NCBI GenBank assembly: GCA_016186235.1
Contig: JACPMD010000108.1
Location: 1-11,216, forward strand
Direction: 5' to 3'
Length of the DNA: 11,216 nucleotides
Source of the DNA: Candidatus Roizmanbacteria bacterium
GTDB lineage: Bacteria; Patescibacteriota; Microgenomatia; UBA1406; GWC2-37-13
The notes under the pieces were generated by a model. It was given only the letters and a program-made list of their open reading frames with translations. It was not told where the DNA came from and made no database searches. The position numbers were made by a program, and so were the translations under genes. Positions 6,772 through 11,216 of this stretch are shown here, in pieces (within the stretch, counting starts at the first letter, position 1; every line of letters starts with the position of its first letter).

Positions 6772-8542
6772 TGTAAATTTTTTCTGCAAACAAGAGGTAT
6801 GCTGCGTCTTTAAAGACGATAAAGTCTGTAGCTTTCGTTAATATACTCGATTTTATCTGACGTTCATAAGTTCCATTTTTTTCCATCACGTAGATTGCGC
6901 CTTTTTGCTTATCCCAGCCGTAAACTTTTTCTACATTCTCGTCTGTAAATATTTTTGTCATGGTAATTGTTTCCTCTGGAAAAGAGGTTTTAAACTCGTC
7001 GCGGACTCCACCAGTATACTTAAGAATATGGTCCTTAAATCCAATATATACAGATGAATCAATCGCCAAAGAGGTAGCGCCTTTCAAACTATTTCCCTCG
7101 CCCGATTGGATATAGGACGTCTTGCCTGAATATCCACCCTCTGCGACGAGATATTTATATACTTGGTCCTTTCCCTTATCGAGTAGATATATATTGCGAT
7201 TAAAGGTCCACATGTCAACGATCTCTCCCCACTCCTTATCTTTCTCTATCACCTTCTTGAGTTTATTTGACGAATCTGCTTTATAGACCTCGTCTTTTTC
7301 AGTAAAAAACAAAGTGTCATTTTGGTCCGATGCGACTAACGCACTATTTTTTATCTCTTTAGAACTTCTTTTGTCCAAAGATTTTTTGCTGAGAGAAAGA
7401 ATGTAGATTACACCTCTTTTATTGTCGAGGATTGAAAGATTTTCTCCCTGAAGATAGAATCTCGTCCCTTTCGCTTCTTTTGCATCGATAGTAAGATCGA
7501 AAAACTCATCGAATGACTTCTCTTCTTTTTTTGTAATTATGTTCTCCTTGGTTTTAATCAGCTGATTTAATTCCTCTACTTCCTTTTTATTATTATCGCC
7601 AAGCTCTTTTTTTAGTATAGAAAGCTCCTCTTTTGCTTCGGCGAGCAAAACCATCGACCTGGATAGATTGAGAAAAGCTACCTCTTCTGCTTGGTCAAGT
7701 TTTTGTGTAATAAGTTCTTTCGTAAGGGTAATCCTTTCTCTACTTTTTCCCTCACTTCTCCTTTTATATCCTAATCCAACGCTCCAAACAAGAACAAGAA
7801 AAATGACAATAACGGCAACAAATGTTAACCTTTTTCTTTTTCCTGAACGAGAAGCAAGGAGAATAACTGATTGATATCGTTGATCTAAAAAAGATTTTGC
7901 CTTTTCTAAAAGAGACGGTCTTACCGGAGCAGGCTCGCGTTCAGAAGTAGTGTATGACTGGTCTGTTTCTAATGAAGCTGCTATAACTGATTCTGGCTTT
8001 ACAAATAAACATATTAATCCCTGATCATCTCTACTTTTTAACTCCGGCGTGATCTCATCAACGATCTCGTGTGGACTTTTTGCGTCAAAAACGCGCTGTA
8101 ATTTATCTTCGCCTCCAAAATCTTGGAGAAAATGCCTCGTGGTAAAGATGAATAAATCATCTTTCTCTCTATATCCTGAAGCGCTAGTCTCACCACTAAT
8201 GAGTTTGGCAAACCGTTTCCCACGGTGGATGTAGATCTCGCCTTCTCCGGTTGTTTTTAGATACAAAGTTTGTTCTTTTAGGTACCCTGACGCTATGGAA
8301 ATACCGGCTGGAAGATTATATGCTTTTATTTTGTGCGCAATAAAAGATTCAAACTCAGATAGATTTGATATCGTCTCACCTGAAAGGGAATCTTTAAGCA
8401 GTTTTACAATCTCTCTTCCACGATCAGAGGATAATCCCTCCTCGACCTCGATAATCAAAAAAAGATTATTTTCACATACAAACCCCGAAAATCCATTTGG
8501 TTTCTCTCCACCTAAATAAACGGCAAAATTGGGACTCGTCAT
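6755..8542 (-). CDS. PP2C-like (degenerate) domain, membrane helix, coiled coil and probable beta-propeller protein
   Basis: A 595-aa protein. Residues 1-183 have the layout of a PPM/PP2C phosphatase: FLIIEVEEGLSSDRG where active enzymes have a V-x-D-G-x-G-G motif, DDLFIFTTRHFLQDFG where they have DxLLLxTDGL, and a final SRDDQGLICLFV like the DDxT motif. The first and second metal-binding aspartates are replaced, so it is probably inactive and may act as a binding module. A linker leads to one membrane helix (about 239-258, preceded by basic SRSGKRKR, so the N-part is cytoplasmic). A coiled coil (about 265-340) and a strand-rich region (about 350-595) with repeated motifs such as GVIYILSLS, IYLLDKGKDQVYKYL and VYGWDKQKGAIYVME follow, fitting an extracellular beta-propeller. 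Seen: the layout. Inferred: an inside-outside sensor. Confidence 0.65.
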   Translation of the reverse strand: MTSPNFAVYLGGEKPNGFSGFVCENNLFLIIEVEEGLSSDRGREIVKLLKDSLSGETISNLSEFESFIAHKIKAYNLPAGISIASGYLKEQTLYLKTTGEGEIYIHRGKRFAKLISGETSASGYREKDDLFIFTTRHFLQDFGGEDKLQRVFDAKSPHEIVDEITPELKSRDDQGLICLFVKPESVIAASLETDQSYTTSEREPAPVRPSLLEKAKSFLDQRYQSVILLASRSGKRKRLTFVAVIVIFLVLVWSVGLGYKRRSEGKSRERITLTKELITQKLDQAEEVAFLNLSRSMVLLAEAKEELSILKKELGDNNKKEVEELNQLIKTKENIITKKEEKSFDEFFDLTIDAKEAKGTRFYLQGENLSILDNKRGVIYILSLSKKSLDKRSSKEIKNSALVASDQNDTLFFTEKDEVYKADSSNKLKKVIEKDKEWGEIVDMWTFNRNIYLLDKGKDQVYKYLVAEGGYSGKTSYIQSGEGNSLKGATSLAIDSSVYIGFKDHILKYTGGVRDEFKTSFPEETITMTKIFTDENVEKVYGWDKQKGAIYVMEKNGTYERQIKSSILTKATDFIVFKDAAYLLFAEKIYKISLD

Positions 8543-8551
8543 GTCTTTATT

Positions 8552-8791
8552 CTAAATAAGGAGTAATGAAATAAATACAAGCGCTAGTCCTATAATTATT
8601 TGTATCAAAGAAATAAGCAAAATGAAACTATTGCTGTCGTTTTCCAGCGTCTTCGTCATTACCTGTGTCTGCTTAAAAATGACAAGCGAATAGATAAGGT
8701 AAAGAAAAGAAAAAATAACGGCAAACGTCTTGAAGAAAAGCCCGATGATATTTTGATTTGCAAAAAGGGTAAATAAATCGTCAAAGTTCAT
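8552..8791 (-). CDS. small two-helix membrane protein
   Basis: A 79-aa protein with two hydrophobic helices (about 18-40 and 58-79) joined by a polar loop with KQTQVMTKTLENDSNS. The size and layout resemble the small two-helix proteins (DUF5657-like) seen in candidate-phyla genomes, but I recognise this from memory only. The ATG at 8791 lies 8 bases after the PH-domain gene, and its stop is 9 bases before the next gene, so it is cotranscribed with both. Function is unknown; it may help assemble the neighbouring membrane proteins. Confidence 0.65.
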   Translation of the reverse strand: MNFDDLFTLFANQNIIGLFFKTFAVIFSFLYLIYSLVIFKQTQVMTKTLENDSNSFILLISLIQIIIGLALVFISLLLI

Positions 8792-8799
8792 ATGTATAA

Positions 8800-9348
8800 T
8801 TACTTTGGTACTAACTGGTTAATGATTTTTGTCACTTCGGATGGTTTTGGAACGTTGTAAAATTCAATATTTACTTCTGTTCCTGCGGTCTGGACAAAAA
8901 CATTCCCGTAGTTGAAAACAGACGCAAAAAAACCTCCACTTTTTGCAGTAACATCCTCTACTTTCCCAAGTTGGGCTTCGGTTACTTCTTTGTAAAGTAC
9001 CGAATGAAAATCGACGTCAATAATTCGTTCATTTGTTATGATCCCAACATTAAAAAACCAGCCCAAAAAGTTAAACCAAATATAGGCAAAGATTACGGCA
9101 AACCCGAATACGTTCGCAAAAAAAATTTGGGCAGGATTCAAAACACTCGGCAGGAAAAAATTAAGGATGATTAAGACGATAAGAAATACAATGCTATTGA
9201 TGATCCAAGGAAGCTGCGTAACAGGATGTGCGCGAAGCACGAGAATTACTTCCTCTCGTGTATGTTGACTTTCAAATCGATACCCGGGTTTTACGCAAAA
9301 TGCATGTAAAATCTGATGGGAAGTCTTTACTTTATCCATCGAAAACAT
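8800..9348 (-). CDS. bacterial PH-domain membrane protein (internal start of the long frame)
   Basis: The C-terminal half of the long frame read as its own 182-aa gene from the ATG at 9348 (or 179 aa from 9339). It begins FSMDKVKTSHQILHAFC and has two membrane helices (about 48-66 and 75-98). The bacterial PH domain (PF03703-like) lies at about 100-178, with the typical NERIIDVDFHSVLYKEVTEAQLGKVEDVTA pattern and a closing VPKPSEVTKIINQL helix. Such proteins are small membrane-peripheral proteins whose ligand is usually unknown. No ribosome site precedes either ATG because the upstream DNA is the 5S gene, so initiation would have to be weak or coupled. The 5S promoter lies across its first codons on the opposite strand. 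Confidence 0.6.
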   Translation of the reverse strand: MFSMDKVKTSHQILHAFCVKPGYRFESQHTREEVILVLRAHPVTQLPWIINSIVFLIVLIILNFFLPSVLNPAQIFFANVFGFAVIFAYIWFNFLGWFFNVGIITNERIIDVDFHSVLYKEVTEAQLGKVEDVTAKSGGFFASVFNYGNVFVQTAGTEVNIEFYNVPKPSEVTKIINQLVPK

Positions 9349-10050
9349 TATAATACATTTCGCCCTGGTTATTGGAGCGACTTGGTCCCACCCTTTCCCA
9401 TCCCGAACAAGGAAGTGAAACAGGTCAGCGCCGATGATACTTTCACGCTTAGCGTGAGGGGAAAGTAGGTCATAGCCGGGAAGTTCGAATATTGAATCTT
9501 CTATTTCTTCCTTTTTACACGCGCTCGCCAATTTCTCAACCGAAAATGTACTTGTATCAAATTTGCTGGTGACTTCATTTTTTGGCAGAAAGTTAAATGC
9601 TTGACTCATATCAAGAATGTTTAATTGAGAGAGTGTATCAAACAACGTGAGAAATGTTGATATTTCGCAAAGCTTTTCTCCGCTCGTGGAATTTTTTTTC
9701 CATGTATATAAACAATCGCCCTTTACTAAAAAGAGTGATGCCTCCGCAGATGCAATAGTTTCTGCAAAAACATTCCTATTTTTGATATAGGCGTTTATGG
9801 TAGATTCTTTCGAAGAATAGGAACATCTGAGCGGTCCTTGCAGATTAAGTTTTGCCGGAGACGAGGCAGTCAGGTCTTTTTCGTAAACAGATTTTTCATC
9901 AGGTGTTGGCGTCAATACAGTCTTTTCCGGCGCAATCGCTGCATTTTGAGAAAGCTTCATAAAAAGTACTACTATTATTACTGCAAGAGGAATAAAAATC
10001 ACCATTCTTGAGAAAAAATAGAGTACATCTTCGAGCGTGTCTTTTGACAT
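8800..10050 (-). CDS. single 416-codon frame: anchored four-cysteine domain plus PH-domain membrane protein, joined across antisense 5S rRNA
   Basis: One uninterrupted frame from the ATG at 10050. Residues 1-189: a membrane anchor (about 13-33), a Pro/Thr-rich linker, then an extracytoplasmic domain with four cysteines (76, 113, 128, 178) that may form disulfides; I do not recognise this family. Residues about 190-230 are read from the reverse of a 5S rRNA gene, so this stretch has no protein ancestry that I can see. From about residue 235 on, a two-helix membrane protein with a bacterial PH domain follows. Translation beginning at 10050 has no stop before 8800, so a fusion would be made if this start is used. 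More likely these are two former genes, the first having lost its stop at the 5S border near FELP. The start lies 8 bases after the DUF2130 gene. Confidence 0.5.
   Translation of the reverse strand: MSKDTLEDVLYFFSRMVIFIPLAVIIVVLFMKLSQNAAIAPEKTVLTPTPDEKSVYEKDLTASSPAKLNLQGPLRCSYSSKESTINAYIKNRNVFAETIASAEASLFLVKGDCLYTWKKNSTSGEKLCEISTFLTLFDTLSQLNILDMSQAFNFLPKNEVTSKFDTSTFSVEKLASACKKEEIEDSIFELPGYDLLSPHAKRESIIGADLFHFLVRDGKGWDQVAPITRAKCIIMFSMDKVKTSHQILHAFCVKPGYRFESQHTREEVILVLRAHPVTQLPWIINSIVFLIVLIILNFFLPSVLNPAQIFFANVFGFAVIFAYIWFNFLGWFFNVGIITNERIIDVDFHSVLYKEVTEAQLGKVEDVTAKSGGFFASVFNYGNVFVQTAGTEVNIEFYNVPKPSEVTKIINQLVPK
9326..9354 (+). promoter_or_regulatory. promoter of the 5S rRNA gene
   Basis: On the plus strand, TTTACT (9326-9331, 4 of 6 matching TTGACA) is followed after exactly 17 bases by a perfect TATAAT (9349-9354). 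The expected start is at about 9361-9362, one or two bases before the 5S helix begins. It overlaps the first codons of the PH-domain gene on the other strand. Confidence 0.7.
9363..9481 (+). rRNA. rrf: 5S ribosomal RNA
   Basis: About 119 bases. Seen: the bacterial signatures TTGGTCCCACC, TCCCGAAC and GGAAGTGAAAC, then GCGCCGATGATA. The ends pair as helix I (9364-9372 with 9472-9480, 9 continuous pairs with G-T wobbles). Helix II is 9379-9384 with 9421-9426 (6 pairs). The distal arm is TACTTTC 9438-9444 with GAAAGTA 9461-9467, topped by a CACGC-TTA-GCGTG hairpin (9444-9456). The fold is complete, so the gene is probably functional. No 16S or 23S is adjacent, so it is separate from any rRNA operon. 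Its whole length lies antisense inside a protein-coding frame. A short GGAAG/CTTCC stem with TTTTT after it at 9479-9516 is a weak terminator candidate. Confidence 0.93.
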
Positions 10051-10058
10051 ACGTTCAA

Positions 10059-11216
10059 TTAGAATAACGTTTCTCTTTTTTCCTCGGAATCTCCGTTTGA
10101 ATGAGAAGGAAGTATGTTTGTACCTTTTATCTCAGGAAGCGATTTTCCAACAATACTCTGAAGGTCGCCGCTCATTCCTAATATATTATTAATGATGCTT
10201 GAGATATTTTTCTCTTGTTTTGCCCACTTGAGAGTAAACCAACGTTTTTCTTTTTCTAAATCTTCTTTTATCTGTTCATATGCGTCATAAATTGCCTCGA
10301 TCCTTTGTTTAAATTCTATACCAGTTAAATAATTCCACAAAATCTCTTTCTTTTCTTTTTTGCCAACCATTGAAGTCTTAACAAGGGCTGTTTTAATGAG
10401 GGTGTCTCTTAATAACATCGTCAAACCAACAATAGATTCATAATTACAGACGAAGATCTCGCTTTTCATTGCAAAATTCTTGACGCCATCCGGCAATACC
10501 TGAGAAATTATGACGGCTATATCTGCTTTTACAACTCTTTGGTCTTGCTTCAGTTTCACTACCCACCCGTCCGTCCAGGCTTTTGCCCGCTTTGATTCCC
10601 AAATAATCATTCCGCACGGTTTGCCGAAATCATTGCAGACAATGTGTAAAATATCTGCTCCCCTCACTCCTTTTGGAACCTCTTTAATTTCGTCTGTTGG
10701 AAATTCTGCTTTTAACAATCTCTCCAATTCAAGCTCAAGAACCTCGCCTTGCGTCTGTTGGGAACCTTGTTCAAGTTTTCGCTTTAATTCGTTATTCATC
10801 TTTAATGCATCTTGAAGCTGCTTCTCTTTTTCCAATATCTTTAATCGATACTCTTCGTCTACTCTCTTTTTTTCCTCAAAGCGAATTTTTTCTTGTTCTA
10901 CGGCCAATTTTTTTTCAAGTTCGAGTCGAGTCTCCTCTTTTTCAGTTTTAAGTTGACGGATAAACCTGTTCAGTTCAAGAAGCTGTTCTTGCAGCTTTGC
11001 ATTTTGTCTCTGCAGTTCTTCTGCTTCATTCTCTTTGTCTTTGAGCTGAAAATGCATTTCATTTTTTATTTTTTTTGTAAGCTGATCCCTGATTTCTTCG
11101 GCGAGTTTTGTCTTTTCTTCAACAAGTCTTTGGGCAAAATACTTTTGATATTTTTCTCGAATTTGATGCGAGAGTGCTTGAGTCAAGGGAATTGTTTTTC
11201 TACAGTTGGGGCAGAT
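10059..11216 (-). CDS. DUF2130 coiled-coil protein (5' end cut by window edge)
   Basis: 385 visible residues; the frame is open through the right edge, so the start lies outside. The edge codes ICPNCRKTIPLTQALSHQ, an N-terminal CxxC zinc-ribbon half as expected in DUF2130 proteins. A long charged coiled coil follows (about 20-150, rich in E/K/Q heptads). The DUF2130 core comes next, with the hallmark segments LERLLKAEFPTDEIKEVPKG, VRGADILHIV, CGMIIWESKRAKAW and KADIAVIISQVLP. The restriction-endonuclease-like pattern around WESKR is often noted for this family; activity is not shown. An internal TTG at 11186 would drop the zinc motif and is unlikely as the start. It precedes the four-cysteine/PH frame by 8 bases. 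Confidence 0.87.
   Translation of the reverse strand: MCPNCRKTIPLTQALSHQIREKYQKYFAQRLVEEKTKLAEEIRDQLTKKIKNEMHFQLKDKENEAEELQRQNAKLQEQLLELNRFIRQLKTEKEETRLELEKKLAVEQEKIRFEEKKRVDEEYRLKILEKEKQLQDALKMNNELKRKLEQGSQQTQGEVLELELERLLKAEFPTDEIKEVPKGVRGADILHIVCNDFGKPCGMIIWESKRAKAWTDGWVVKLKQDQRVVKADIAVIISQVLPDGVKNFAMKSEIFVCNYESIVGLTMLLRDTLIKTALVKTSMVGKKEKKEILWNYLTGIEFKQRIEAIYDAYEQIKEDLEKEKRWFTLKWAKQEKNISSIINNILGMSGDLQSIVGKSLPEIKGTNILPSHSNGDSEEKRETLF

Noticed and set aside
9479..9516. Terminator just after the 5S (GGAAG/CTTCC stem then TTTTT)
   Set aside because: Only 5 pairs with a 23-base loop, and the stem shares bases with 5S helix I; too weak to list as a feature.
10510..10951. Two plus-strand frames opposite the DUF2130 gene
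   Set aside because: The minus-strand DUF2130 motifs and coiled coil explain the region; the plus-strand frames overlap each other and show no domain.
1..11216. CRISPR arrays, insertion sequences, tRNA genes, phage or defence genes
   Set aside because: I saw no repeat-spacer pattern, transposase motif, tRNA fold or defence-type domain set in the window.

Overview
The window looks like a gene-dense, AT-rich bacterial chromosome segment of the Candidate Phyla Radiation / Patescibacteria type, probably near the Microgenomates. That placement is inferred from small lineage-typical membrane proteins, sparse Shine-Dalgarno sites and an archaeal-style mevalonate set beside clearly bacterial parts (a bacterial 5S rRNA, TATAAT-type -10 boxes, an ECF sigma factor). 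No identity search was possible. No gap between genes exceeds about 50 bases.

Left part (1-5840, all minus strand): a probable single transcription unit. It opens with an ECF-type sigma factor, then a 77-aa membrane protein and a Yip1-like five-helix membrane protein. HMG-CoA reductase, HMG-CoA synthase, an archaeal-type acetyl-CoA thiolase, a DUF35 OB-fold protein and mevalonate kinase follow; the kinase runs off the left edge. Together these genes take acetyl-CoA through acetoacetyl-CoA, HMG-CoA and mevalonate to phosphomevalonate, the upper part of isoprenoid synthesis. The DUF35 protein is the likely scaffold that couples thiolase and synthase. It lacks the usual zinc ribbon.

Middle (5841-8542): the sigma gene is divergent from a DUF4340 membrane-anchored protein, and the two -10 boxes overlap. 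The DUF4340 gene meets, stop to stop with no spacer, a large minus-strand protein: a degenerate PP2C-like domain, one membrane helix, a coiled coil and a probable beta-propeller.

Right part (8552-11216): a small two-helix membrane protein, a membrane PH-domain protein, a secreted or anchored four-cysteine protein and a DUF2130 coiled-coil protein that runs off the right edge, all on the minus strand. The most striking feature is a complete 5S rRNA gene on the plus strand at about 9363-9481, with its own -35/-10 promoter. It lies wholly inside one 416-codon minus-strand open frame. The 5S sits at the junction of two unrelated protein parts, so the long frame is either a real fusion whose linker is antisense 5S, or two genes whose boundary stop codon was lost when the 5S came to lie there.
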